DNA of 64,000 bases from Rhizobium johnstonii 3841 (lineage in GTDB: Bacteria; Pseudomonadota; Alphaproteobacteria; Rhizobiales; Rhizobiaceae), in NCBI RefSeq assembly GCF_000009265.1, contig NC_008380.1:3229501-3293500 (forward strand), written 5' to 3'. Under the pieces are notes generated by a model, which searched no databases, had not been told where the DNA came from, and saw only the letters and a list, made by a program, of their open reading frames with translations. Both the position numbers and the translations under genes were made by a program. This document shows positions 16,817 to 25,241 of this stretch, piece after piece (within the stretch, counting starts at the first letter, position 1; each line of letters begins with the position of its first letter).

Positions 16817-18472
16817 ATGCGGAAAATTCATGCGGCCCCCTCGGCGCTCGGACAAACAGAGGCAAAAGCTTCGAGCTCGATCGACCGGCTTTTGTTCTTT
16901 GACCGCGATTTCAATCCCGTCGAGAATTTGCTGGGCAATGAGCTGCCTGCTTCTGTCAAACCAGCTGCGTCGTTTTGGGAGCATTTTCCAGAATTGGACA
17001 AATCGGCGATTACGCTCGCCCTCCGTTCATTGGGTGACAGTGCTCAGCCCTTGCAAATATCGGGGGATCTTGGCGCGCCAGGGTCGCACGGACTGACGAT
17101 CTATCGGATCGGAGATCTGTTTGCCGTGGTTCGGTCCGAGGAATCTATCGACGATGAGCGCGCAACCCTTTTGCATTTGGCCACCCACGATCCGCTCACT
17201 GGACTGCCGAACCGACGCCAGTTCAGCGAGGACCTTGCTGTGTTGTTACGGGAGACCGCAGGCTCGGATGAGACTCTGTCCCTGATGCAACTCGATCTTG
17301 ACGATTTCAAACCTGTTAACGACACGCTTGGGCATCCGGCCGGCGACAAGCTTCTTCAGCTCGCTGCAAGCCGCATTCAAGAGTGCCTTACCAGGGACGA
17401 CAGAGCCTATCGACTGGCGGGTGACGAATTCACCGTCATATCAAGGGGCCCGGGACATCCCGCCAAAGGGCACCAGCTAGCGGAAGCTTTGGTTGATGCA
17501 TTCAAAAAGCCCTTCACGATAGATGGCATCGCGCTATTTGTCGGTACCAGCATCGGCATATCTGCTGCTCCACCGGACGGTACAACTCCGGAGCAGCTGA
17601 TGAAGGCGTCCGACGTCGCACTCTACGCCGCGAAGAAGGACGGGCGCGGTCGCGCAAGGCCGTTTGATCCCTCAATGCTTGAGTTGCTGGAACAACGCGA
17701 ACTGCTGCGCCGCAGCCTTCGCATGGCCTTGGTCCAACAACAATTTTTTATTGAGTACCAACCCATCGCCGAGGGCGGCTGCATTGTCGGCTTCGAAGCA
17801 TTGATCAGATGGCACCACCCCCTCCTTGGAAAAATCCCGCCAACGGCATTTATTCCGATGGCCGAGGCCGATGGAATGATGCCGGAAATAGGTGCATGGG
17901 TTTTGGAGCAGGCGTGTCGCGAGGCAATGAAGTGGCCGCAGAACTATATCGTCGCTGTCAATTTGTCAGCGGCTGAATTCTTGACAAGCGGCCTCACCGA
18001 TAGGGTCTCCCAGACGCTGGACTTGATCGGGTTGCCGCCCGACCGTCTGGAGCTTGAGATAACCGAAAGCGTGCTGCTTGAGCGGACCGTCAACAATATC
18101 GACACCCTGAATACTCTGAACGTGCTAGGGATACGAATCTCGCTTGATGATTTCGGGACCGAATATTCTTCGCTGAGCTATCTGAAGACATTCCCGTTCG
18201 ACACGATCAAAATCGACAAATACTTTATCACCGACCTCGAAAGCGATCTGAAAAGCCAGGCAATCGTCCGCTGCATCGTTAACCTTGCACATGACCTCGA
18301 CATGCAGGTGACAGCCGAAGGGGTAGAGACGCCAGGTCAGGCGGAATGGTTGCGCAGTGTGGGCTGCGACAGACTTCAAGGCTATTTGATCAGCAGGCCG
18401 CTTCCGGTCCAGGCGATTGGCGAGTTCATCACCCGGGCGGACACATCCGTAAGCCCAGCGCTACCACAGTGA
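16817..18472 (+). CDS. GGDEF-EAL cyclic-di-GMP protein
   Basis: A soluble 551-residue protein. Residues 1-110 form a poorly conserved PAS-like sensor region. The diguanylate cyclase domain (about 120-280) has HDPLTGLPNRR, and the signature is RLAGDEF instead of GGDEF, a variant seen in active enzymes. The inhibitory RxxD site is missing (TRDD at that place). The EAL phosphodiesterase domain (about 300-535) has FEALIRW, NLSA, ELEITES, DDFGTEYSSL, KIDKYFI and AEGVET, so it looks catalytically intact. ATG 16817 is chosen for its GGGAGGG site. It heads the partner-switching operon that follows after 75 bases. Confidence 0.93.
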   Translation: MRKIHAAPSALGQTEAKASSSIDRLLFFDRDFNPVENLLGNELPASVKPAASFWEHFPELDKSAITLALRSLGDSAQPLQISGDLGAPGSHGLTIYRIGDLFAVVRSEESIDDERATLLHLATHDPLTGLPNRRQFSEDLAVLLRETAGSDETLSLMQLDLDDFKPVNDTLGHPAGDKLLQLAASRIQECLTRDDRAYRLAGDEFTVISRGPGHPAKGHQLAEALVDAFKKPFTIDGIALFVGTSIGISAAPPDGTTPEQLMKASDVALYAAKKDGRGRARPFDPSMLELLEQRELLRRSLRMALVQQQFFIEYQPIAEGGCIVGFEALIRWHHPLLGKIPPTAFIPMAEADGMMPEIGAWVLEQACREAMKWPQNYIVAVNLSAAEFLTSGLTDRVSQTLDLIGLPPDRLELEITESVLLERTVNNIDTLNTLNVLGIRISLDDFGTEYSSLSYLKTFPFDTIKIDKYFITDLESDLKSQAIVRCIVNLAHDLDMQVTAEGVETPGQAEWLRSVGCDRLQGYLISRPLPVQAIGEFITRADTSVSPALPQ

Positions 18473-18547
18473 ACAACCGATTTTCGCCGTGCCTTTAGCT
18501 ATCGCATGCATCAACCTGACGCCCCAGGCAAAAGAAGGGAGGGTTTA

Positions 18548-19057
18548 TTGGAACAGGAAGCAGCTAGCTTCGATGACCATGCATTTTCGCCGATGGTATC
18601 GCTGGAACTGAACGTTGCGATGTTCAAATCCCGATGGCAGTTTTGCGACAAGATTACGGAATATCTCTCAGACATTCTCGGCCAAGGTCACAGCGATCCC
18701 GCTCGATATTCCAATTTTCTTTCCGTCGCGACGAACGAGCTCATCGAACTTGCCTTCCGTTCGACGAGCGAGCTGGGAAGGATCAGTTTCAGTCTCTACC
18801 GGAATGCGACATTCAATCGGCTGAGAATTACGTTTCCGTGCGAGGAAGCATCTAGCCGAGAGCACACGAGTGCAAGAGCAAGCGAACACCAGCCTGTCCC
18901 CGGCGCCGGCTCTGGATACGTGGTGATGAAGTCCGACGGGACGGTTTTGCTTAGTGATTTGGCAGCAATATTCCGCGCCACGATCCGAATTGAGAAAGAC
19001 GGCAGACAAGGGATTCACATCATTGCGGATTTCCCCTCGATCGAGGACTTCCAATGA
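18548..19057 (+). CDS. Degenerate ATPase-like switch protein (slr1658/SiaB-like)
   Basis: About 169 residues from a TTG start that has a very strong ribosome site (AAGGGAGGG); ATG 18506 in frame has none. The helix with ATNELIELAFRST aligns with SNELIENAVKF of the protein at 22590, but the Asn that coordinates Mg-ATP in the N-box of HATPases is Leu here. The Gly-rich G2 region is weak (GAGSGYVV). I infer a pseudo-kinase anti-STAS or scaffold protein derived from the same family. The next gene (STAS-methyltransferase) starts in its last codons (ATGA), pointing to a physical partnership. Confidence 0.72.
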   Translation: MEQEAASFDDHAFSPMVSLELNVAMFKSRWQFCDKITEYLSDILGQGHSDPARYSNFLSVATNELIELAFRSTSELGRISFSLYRNATFNRLRITFPCEEASSREHTSARASEHQPVPGAGSGYVVMKSDGTVLLSDLAAIFRATIRIEKDGRQGIHIIADFPSIEDFQ

Positions 19058-20226
19058 GCCTGCTTCCCCTACCCTTCACTGTTCATTTTGATCCGACAAA
19101 TCAGGAGCTGTTGCTGTCTGGCAAGATGCGCCCCGAAAGCGCCGCTGAAATCACCGACGCCCTCAAGCTGGTGCAGCAAAGTTTGGAAAAATACAGCGGG
19201 GTCGTTTACGTCAATGTCAAACGTCTGACGCACATCAACATGACTGCCTTCGCGGCCCTGGCTGATATACTCGCGGCAAGTTCCCGGATCAGACCGGAAC
19301 GGAAGATCGTCATCATTACGTCGAGCGTGGTGGCATGGTCGACCTCGTTATTCCAAACGCTGGCGGCATCACAACCAAGCCTGTCGGTTGAAGTCTACGA
19401 TTCGGCGTTTTATCCGGGGCAGAGCTTTGTCGAGGATGAGACTTTCATTCCCATTCTGCGTACCCAGACGAAAATGACATGGAGACACGAACGCGAACTG
19501 TTGCCTCGCCACGGCCTGCGCAGCGGTCTTGTCATCGCAGATATCTGTTGCGGAATTGGTGATTTCGCCGCCCTGGTTCAACGGGAATTTAAACCGGCAC
19601 GCCTTGTCGCGCTGGATCATTCCGTGCGCAGCCTCGAATATGCGCGCAGGGTCGCGGCCGACTTCGATCTGCAGGGAATCGAGTACACCTACGGTGACGC
19701 TTCCCAAATGCTGCTGCGAGACAATCAATTTGACTTTGTCACCTGCCGACATTCGCTGCAGATTTTCAACCGTCCCGAGATGCTGCTCAGGGAGCTTTAC
19801 CGCATCTGCAAGCCTGGCGGCCGTGTCTACATCACCAACGAAAAAAACTCGCATTGTCTGGGCGAGCCACATGCTGAATCCATAAAATGGACTTACGAAG
19901 AAGTCGCCAAACTGTTCAAGCACTTCGACATGGATGTCGAGATGGGGCCGAAAAGCCGCCACCTCCTCGCCGACGCGGGCTTCGATAACATCAAGGTCGA
20001 TTCCTTTATGGTCACGAATCTTGACGGGGATCCCCAGGACTTCGCAGACATCATCGAAGCTTGGGAAAATGTCTACGCGGGTGAGATGGCCGTTCGACGG
20101 GGCGACTCATCAGATTTCATTCGTAGGTTCCGGCAAGGATTCAAAGATCATGTCTTTGCTGCTCTTCACCCCAAGGGTTATGCAGGCTGGCCGATCTGGG
20201 CAGCTTCCGGCCGAAAGCCACTGTGA
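19054..20226 (+). CDS. STAS domain fused to SAM-dependent methyltransferase
   Basis: A 390-residue fusion. Residues 1-125 are a STAS (anti-anti-sigma-like) domain; the phospho-site segment is HINMTAFAALADIL, where Ser is expected at the Thr. Residues 150-330 are a class I methyltransferase with motif I IADICCGIGDFA, the acidic post-I site ALDHS, GDASQ, the motif IV region FDFVTCRHSLQIF and post-motif LLRELYRICKPGGRVYI. The methyl acceptor is unknown. It is translationally coupled to both neighbours (ATGA at 19054, TGATG at 20226). In this setting methylation may be switched by the phosphatase and the ATPase-like partner. Confidence 0.85.
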   Translation: MSLLPLPFTVHFDPTNQELLLSGKMRPESAAEITDALKLVQQSLEKYSGVVYVNVKRLTHINMTAFAALADILAASSRIRPERKIVIITSSVVAWSTSLFQTLAASQPSLSVEVYDSAFYPGQSFVEDETFIPILRTQTKMTWRHERELLPRHGLRSGLVIADICCGIGDFAALVQREFKPARLVALDHSVRSLEYARRVAADFDLQGIEYTYGDASQMLLRDNQFDFVTCRHSLQIFNRPEMLLRELYRICKPGGRVYITNEKNSHCLGEPHAESIKWTYEEVAKLFKHFDMDVEMGPKSRHLLADAGFDNIKVDSFMVTNLDGDPQDFADIIEAWENVYAGEMAVRRGDSSDFIRRFRQGFKDHVFAALHPKGYAGWPIWAASGRKPL

Positions 20227-22586
20227 TGGACAGAAGCTCATCGAAAAGACCGGCAAGACTAGGTTCGTTTCGGGCAAAGTTCATCTTGGTTGTCGGTGGA
20301 GCTGTCCTCTTTGATCTGCTGGTCAGCGGCGGACTGGCACTTTGGAATGTTCAGAGGCTGTCGCGCGACGCCACCCTCGAAGTCGGACAGGGTCTGGAAG
20401 CAGCAAGCCAGGAATACATCCGCACATATGCCGATTCCACCGCAGCCCAGGTGAGTTTGCTCCTGCGGCAGGTTCATAGCGACGTCGGCACCCTGGCAGG
20501 TGTGCTCCAGGCGCAAATCGACGATCCCGAGCGTAATTCCGATGTCGGCGCGGCGATCGCGCGCACATCGCCTGGTAGCGTCAGCCTTGTTTACGACGAG
20601 AAGGGAAAATGGTCTCAGAACCTGCCCGGCTCCGCTTCGGTTGTGAGCGTCTGGGGTTACTTGCTCGGACCTGACCATCGGCCGAAACCCGACATCCAGC
20701 GCGATCTAGAGACGAGCGCGGTTCTCGACATCGTTGCGCCGAGCCTGCTGCAGCACGGCGCTTCCAAGCTGCAGATGTACTACATCGGACCGAAAGAACG
20801 GCCAATCTTCAGGACGGCGCCTTACACCGACCAGGCTCAGACCTTCGATCGCCTTTATTCGGGGCACAACGAAGCCGATTTCTGGGACTTCTTTTTCCCC
20901 GGGCTTTACGAGTCCTGGCAGAGCTGGGCCAAGGACGCGAAAACGCGGCCGGTCGCCGACGATATCACGCAGACCGCTCCATATACCGATGCCATTACCG
21001 GAAAGCTGATCGTCAGTTTCTTTCATCCATTGTGGACAGCCGACCGGCAGGATGTCGCCGGGACGGCTGGCGCGGACATCACACTCGACCAGCTCGCGCA
21101 GATTGTTGAGAATGTGAAAGTGGCCCAGTCCGGCTTTGGATTTCTCGCAATGTCCGACGGAAACGTTGTGGCGATCAACAGCACAGGAGAAAAAACCCTC
21201 GGTCTGCGTTCTGCGAGCGATGCGAGCGGAGCCAGCGCCTTGACCGGCCTGGAGCGCTCCCTGAAGGGAAGCTCCCAGCCTGCGATAGCAAAACTGGCCC
21301 TTGATCGTGAACTGGGCATCCAACATTTGTTGTTGCAGCAGGAGGGAAACGAGGTCCCCTATATCGTTATCGTCAAGAAACTCCCCGCGACCAATCTCTG
21401 GTCCAGCGGCCCGGTTCGGCAAGAGGCGATGTCTCTTGGAGTGGTTGTGCCTGAACGAGAAATCCAGGCCTCCCTCTATGCGGCCCAGGCCAAAATTTCG
21501 GAAGCTACCAACCGGATCGTGATCTACCAAATCCTGGCGATCCTAATGTCACTGCTTGTTGTGGCTATAGCAGTAATTGCGGCTTCGAAACGAATAACGA
21601 GCGGAATCAGTGCACTTGCAGATGCCGCCAAACGGATTCAGGCGAAGGATTATTCGGTCAGGGTGGCCATAACAACCAAAGATGAGGTCGGCGAGGCTGG
21701 TGAAGCATTCAACCGGATGGCCGAACAGATCAGCTATCATACGGAAAATCTCGAGCAGCTTGTCGAAGAGCGAACAGCTCAAATCGAAGATGCAAAGGAA
21801 GAGATTTCGACGCTGAACGCACAGCTCCAGCGAGAAAATCGACGTCTCGGAACGGAACTCGCCGTCGCCGAGAGAATCCAGCTCATGGTTCTTCCGCTGC
21901 ACCAGGAGCTTGAGGAGTTTCAGGCCCTTGAGATCGCAGCCTATATGAGACCTGCAGAAGAAGTCGGCGGCGATTATTACGACGTATTGAAGAGCGGAAA
22001 TCGGTTGAAGATTGGCATCGGCGACGTCACCGGACACGGGCTCGAAAGCGGCGTGCTGATGTTGATGGTTCAGTCCGTCGCCCGCGCCCTGCAGGAAGCC
22101 GGAAACACCGATGCAGTCAAATTTCTCACAGACCTGAACAGCGCCCTGTTTAAAAACATAGTGAGGACCAAAATCGACAAGCATCTCACTCTGGCGTTTC
22201 TTGACTACGACGGCAAAGAGATGATCCTGTCGGGACAACACGAGGAAGTTGTCGTCGTGCGGGCGAATGGCGAGGTCGAGCGCATAGACACCATGGATCT
22301 GGGTATACCGATCGGGCTGGAAGCCGATATTTCTGCCTTCATTAAAACCCGCGAAATAACGTTCGAGACGGGCGACCTCATACTCCTGCATACGGACGGC
22401 GTAACAGAAGCCGAAAACGACGCTGGAGAACTCTTTGGCATCGAACGTCTGTGCCGCGAAGCACTGCGCTTGAAGGACCAGAGCGCTGAGAAGGTCGTTG
22501 CCGGAATTGTAACGACATTAATGCTCTTCATCGGATCGCAGAAGATTTACGACGACATCACGCTTCTCGCAGTGCGACATAGGTGA
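20226..22586 (+). CDS. Membrane sensor with Cache-like, HAMP and PP2C (SpoIIE/RsbU-type) phosphatase domains
   Basis: 786 residues. TM1 is at about 17-38, then a periplasmic sensor of about 390 residues (Cache-like), TM2 near 433-455, HAMP (SGISALADAAKRIQAKDYSV), a coiled coil (about 515-560, LEQLVEERTAQIEDAKEEI) and a PP2C domain from about 570. The metal-binding acids are all present: EVGGDYYD, IGDVTGHG, LHTDGVTEAEN and YDDITLLAV. This is the layout of SiaA/RsbU-like phosphatases that dephosphorylate STAS proteins. Start ATG 20226 overlaps the previous stop. Confidence 0.92.
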   Translation: MDRSSSKRPARLGSFRAKFILVVGGAVLFDLLVSGGLALWNVQRLSRDATLEVGQGLEAASQEYIRTYADSTAAQVSLLLRQVHSDVGTLAGVLQAQIDDPERNSDVGAAIARTSPGSVSLVYDEKGKWSQNLPGSASVVSVWGYLLGPDHRPKPDIQRDLETSAVLDIVAPSLLQHGASKLQMYYIGPKERPIFRTAPYTDQAQTFDRLYSGHNEADFWDFFFPGLYESWQSWAKDAKTRPVADDITQTAPYTDAITGKLIVSFFHPLWTADRQDVAGTAGADITLDQLAQIVENVKVAQSGFGFLAMSDGNVVAINSTGEKTLGLRSASDASGASALTGLERSLKGSSQPAIAKLALDRELGIQHLLLQQEGNEVPYIVIVKKLPATNLWSSGPVRQEAMSLGVVVPEREIQASLYAAQAKISEATNRIVIYQILAILMSLLVVAIAVIAASKRITSGISALADAAKRIQAKDYSVRVAITTKDEVGEAGEAFNRMAEQISYHTENLEQLVEERTAQIEDAKEEISTLNAQLQRENRRLGTELAVAERIQLMVLPLHQELEEFQALEIAAYMRPAEEVGGDYYDVLKSGNRLKIGIGDVTGHGLESGVLMLMVQSVARALQEAGNTDAVKFLTDLNSALFKNIVRTKIDKHLTLAFLDYDGKEMILSGQHEEVVVVRANGEVERIDTMDLGIPIGLEADISAFIKTREITFETGDLILLHTDGVTEAENDAGELFGIERLCREALRLKDQSAEKVVAGIVTTLMLFIGSQKIYDDITLLAVRHR

Positions 22587-22589
22587 GAC

Positions 22590-23150
22590 ATGACGCCAAC
22601 GGTATATGGTATCGAATCTCTGACGGGCATAAGCTTGAAATCAAGCACTCGCCTCACGTTAAGCGACGGACCGCTTCAGCTTGGATGGAAGCACTCAGGA
22701 ATGACTTCCGACTTTATAGCGGAGGTCATGGCTCTGCCCTATTCACGTTCAAGAAAAGACTATGTGCAGGCGCATCATGACATCGGATATCTCAGCAACG
22801 AGCTGATCGAAAATGCCGTTAAGTTTCGCCAACCTGGGGAAATCCTCATTGAAGCCGGCATATTCGACGGTACTTTTTTAATAAGGGTGAAGAACACGAT
22901 CGATGGCGTGACATCGTCTCGCTTTCAGCAACTGCTGCATCGCCTTCAATCGAGGGACCCCGGCGAACTTCTTCTTGAGCAAATCGAAACCAATGCCATA
23001 TCGGCAGAAAGCGGTTCGGGCTTGGGGTTGCTCACCCTTCTGAGCGATTACGATGCAAAAATGGCATGGGCATTCGAAGGGAATAATGACCAGCGTGTCA
23101 TACTGACGACGACTGCAGCAGTGGCGATGCCGCCCTCCTCCAATCTGTGA
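22590..23150 (+). CDS. ATPase-like switch kinase (slr1658-superfamily / SiaB-like)
   Basis: 186 residues, three bases after the phosphatase gene. HATPase marks are intact: N-box YLSNELIENAVKF and a Gly-rich box SGSGLGLLTLLSDYDAK. It matches the family named after Synechocystis slr1658, whose genes neighbour an slr1659-type STAS gene, as here. The expected role is to phosphorylate, or when unphosphorylated to bind, the STAS protein encoded seven bases downstream. It is a paralogue of the gene at 18548, which has lost the N-box Asn. Confidence 0.85.
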   Translation: MTPTVYGIESLTGISLKSSTRLTLSDGPLQLGWKHSGMTSDFIAEVMALPYSRSRKDYVQAHHDIGYLSNELIENAVKFRQPGEILIEAGIFDGTFLIRVKNTIDGVTSSRFQQLLHRLQSRDPGELLLEQIETNAISAESGSGLGLLTLLSDYDAKMAWAFEGNNDQRVILTTTAAVAMPPSSNL

Positions 23151-23157
23151 GCGAAGA

Positions 23158-23496
23158 ATGGAAATCAGCGACGAAAACTTCCGCGTATGGGCTGAGAAAA
23201 ACGAGGTCTATTTCGATGGCGTATTCCGGCTGGCGGGACCGGACGCCTATGCGCCCATTTACTCCTTGATATCAGGCCTTCTCCATGAGGGGCACAAACA
23301 GGTGACGTTCAACCTGACGGGTCTCGAGTTCCTCAATTCCTCTGGCATAAATCTCCTGGCCAAGCTGACGATTGAAGCCAGAAAGATGGACGACCTCCTG
23401 CTCGTCGTCAAAGGCACCAGCCAATATCCTTGGCAAGCGAAATCCCTGCCGAATCTCAAAAAGTTACACCCGCTTGTCGATTTGCGCTTGGCGTGA
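23158..23496 (+). CDS. Stand-alone STAS protein (slr1659-superfamily)
   Basis: A 112-residue cytoplasmic STAS protein. The phospho-acceptor segment LTGLEFLNSSGINLLAKL keeps the Ser-Ser-Gly signature of anti-anti-sigma factors. It is the last gene of the operon, seven bases after its likely kinase. With the PP2C phosphatase it completes a kinase-phosphatase-STAS cycle. No sigma factor or anti-sigma target is encoded nearby, so the output may be the GGDEF-EAL protein or the methyltransferase fusion. Confidence 0.88.
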   Translation: MEISDENFRVWAEKNEVYFDGVFRLAGPDAYAPIYSLISGLLHEGHKQVTFNLTGLEFLNSSGINLLAKLTIEARKMDDLLLVVKGTSQYPWQAKSLPNLKKLHPLVDLRLA

Positions 23497-23602
23497 TTTC
23501 TCTTTCCGGGGAAGAGCCAATTCACGCTTCGACGCGCCATCATAAATCGAAGCCAACGCCGACAGCCGCCGTGATGGCGCTCCGCGGACCACGCTTGCGC
23601 CC

Positions 23603-24040
23603 TCAGACGCTGCTGAGGAGGAGGCTGGTCTCGCTGTTTGCGACACCGTCGATCATCCGCACCTCGCGTAGAACCCGGTCGAAGTCGGCAAGACTTGCGG
23701 CCCGGATATCGGCGACGAGATCCCAGTTGCCATTGGTAGTGTGCAGCGCTGAAATTTCCGTCAGGCCGCGCAGCTTTCGTATGACCTGGGTCGTCGATTT
23801 GCCGACGACCTCGACCATCATCACGGCACGCACGGCGTTGACGTCGTAGTCCTCCCGCACTCGGACGGTGAAGCCGAGCAACGTACCCGTCTCCAACAGG
23901 CGATCCAGCCGGTTCTGAACTGTGCCGCGTGCGACACCGAGTGCATCGGACAGCTTGCTCAAGGAAGCGCGGCCGTCGGCGCGCAGGTGAGCGATAATCC
24001 GCCGATCCAGATCGTCGGGTGCGTATTTCGCGATAGTCAT
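23603..24040 (-). CDS. Lrp/AsnC-family regulator
   Basis: A 145-residue feast/famine regulator. The HTH (about 8-60) reads LDRRIIAHLRADGRASLSKL then LGVARGTVQNRLDRL. The RAM/AsnC effector domain follows (VMMVEVVGK, ALHTTNGNWDLVADI). It is divergent from ocd, with about 140 bases between starts. By analogy with the arginine/ornithine catabolic regulators of alphaproteobacteria it probably activates the ocd-ctlX pair in response to an amino acid. The start at 24040 has a G-rich ribosome site. Confidence 0.93.
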   Translation of the reverse strand: MTIAKYAPDDLDRRIIAHLRADGRASLSKLSDALGVARGTVQNRLDRLLETGTLLGFTVRVREDYDVNAVRAVMMVEVVGKSTTQVIRKLRGLTEISALHTTNGNWDLVADIRAASLADFDRVLREVRMIDGVANSETSLLLSSV

Positions 24041-24178
24041 ATTGCCCCCCTGTAATTTCGCGCAAATGAACTGAACGAATTGCACAATTTGCTGCCAGAA
24101 TTAGCACAGATTTGAGCTTTCGGCCAACATGCGGGACAGTTAATCTTTCTCCTCGAGCATATGCAGGAGGAATTCAGC

Positions 24179-25234
24179 ATGTCGTCACCCCTTCCATCGG
24201 AAAAAGCTCTCGTACCCTTCGTCAGCGTCGAGAACATGATGCGTCTTGTCCACCACATTGGCATCGAAACCGTTTTGACCGAACTCACCGACGTCATCGA
24301 GGCGGATTTCCGTCGCTGGGGATCGTTCGACAAAACCCCGCGCGTTGCCTCTCACTCCGGCGAAGGCGTGATCGAGCTGATGCCGACCTCGGACGGCGAA
24401 ATCTACAGCTTCAAATATGTGAACGGCCATCCGAAGAACATGGCGCAAGGCCTGCAGACCGTGACGGCTTTCGGCCTTCTGGCGGAAGTTTCGACCGGCT
24501 ATCCGGTGCTGCTCACCGAAATGACCCTGCTGACGGCACTGAGAACCGCCGCGACTTCGGCCATGGCCGCGCGGTACCTCGCACCCAGGGGTGCCCGCAC
24601 CATGGCCATGATCGGCAATGGCGCCCAGGCGGAATTCCAGGCGCTTGCCATGAAAGCCGTCTGCGGCATCGATCACATCAGGCTTTACGACATCGATCCG
24701 CTGGCGACGGAAAAGATGGTCCGCAACCTTTCAGGCACAGGGCTGAAGGTGACCGCCTGCAGTTCGTCCCAATCGGCCATCGAAAATGCCGATATCATCA
24801 CGACCTGCACCGCCGACAAGCAGTACGCGACGATATTGACTGACAACATGGTCGGCGCTGGCGTCCATATCAATGCCATCGGCGGAGACTGCCCGGGCAA
24901 GACCGAATTGCATCGCGACATCCTGTTGCGCGCCGACACCTTTGTCGAATATCCGCCACAGACCCGCATCGAGGGCGAGATCCAGCAGATGGATGCCGAC
25001 TATCCCGTCACCGAATTCTGGCAGGTCGTGACGGGACAGGCGACCGGCCGCCGCGATGCCAGCCAGATCACCCTGTTCGACAGCGTCGGTTTCGCGATCG
25101 AGGATTTTTCCGCTCTTCGTTATGTCCGTGACAGGCTCAAGGGGACCGGGCTTTACCAGGACCTCGATATCATCGCCGACCCGGACGATCCGCGCGACCT
25201 GTTTGGCATGTTGCAGCGAGCAAAGCAGGCATAG
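24179..25234 (+). CDS. ocd: Ornithine cyclodeaminase
   Basis: A 351-residue NAD-dependent enzyme converting L-ornithine to L-proline and ammonia. It belongs to the OCD/mu-crystallin family: substrate-site ELMPTSDGEIYSFKYVNGHP, TALRTAATSAMAARYLA, the dinucleotide loop MIGNGAQAEFQ, and the catalytic Asp region INAIGGDCPGKTEL. AGGAGG stands nine bases before ATG 24179. It is followed after seven bases by the decayed ctlX, and AsnC is divergent. In Agrobacterium and Rhizobium such genes serve use of arginine or citrulline as nitrogen source. Confidence 0.94.
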   Translation: MSSPLPSEKALVPFVSVENMMRLVHHIGIETVLTELTDVIEADFRRWGSFDKTPRVASHSGEGVIELMPTSDGEIYSFKYVNGHPKNMAQGLQTVTAFGLLAEVSTGYPVLLTEMTLLTALRTAATSAMAARYLAPRGARTMAMIGNGAQAEFQALAMKAVCGIDHIRLYDIDPLATEKMVRNLSGTGLKVTACSSSQSAIENADIITTCTADKQYATILTDNMVGAGVHINAIGGDCPGKTELHRDILLRADTFVEYPPQTRIEGEIQQMDADYPVTEFWQVVTGQATGRRDASQITLFDSVGFAIEDFSALRYVRDRLKGTGLYQDLDIIADPDDPRDLFGMLQRAKQA

Positions 25235-25241
25235 GAGCACG

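Noticed and set aside
19054..20226. Sigma-factor regulator function for the STAS-methyltransferase
   Set aside because: No sigma or anti-sigma gene is encoded nearby, so calling it an anti-anti-sigma factor would be unsupported.
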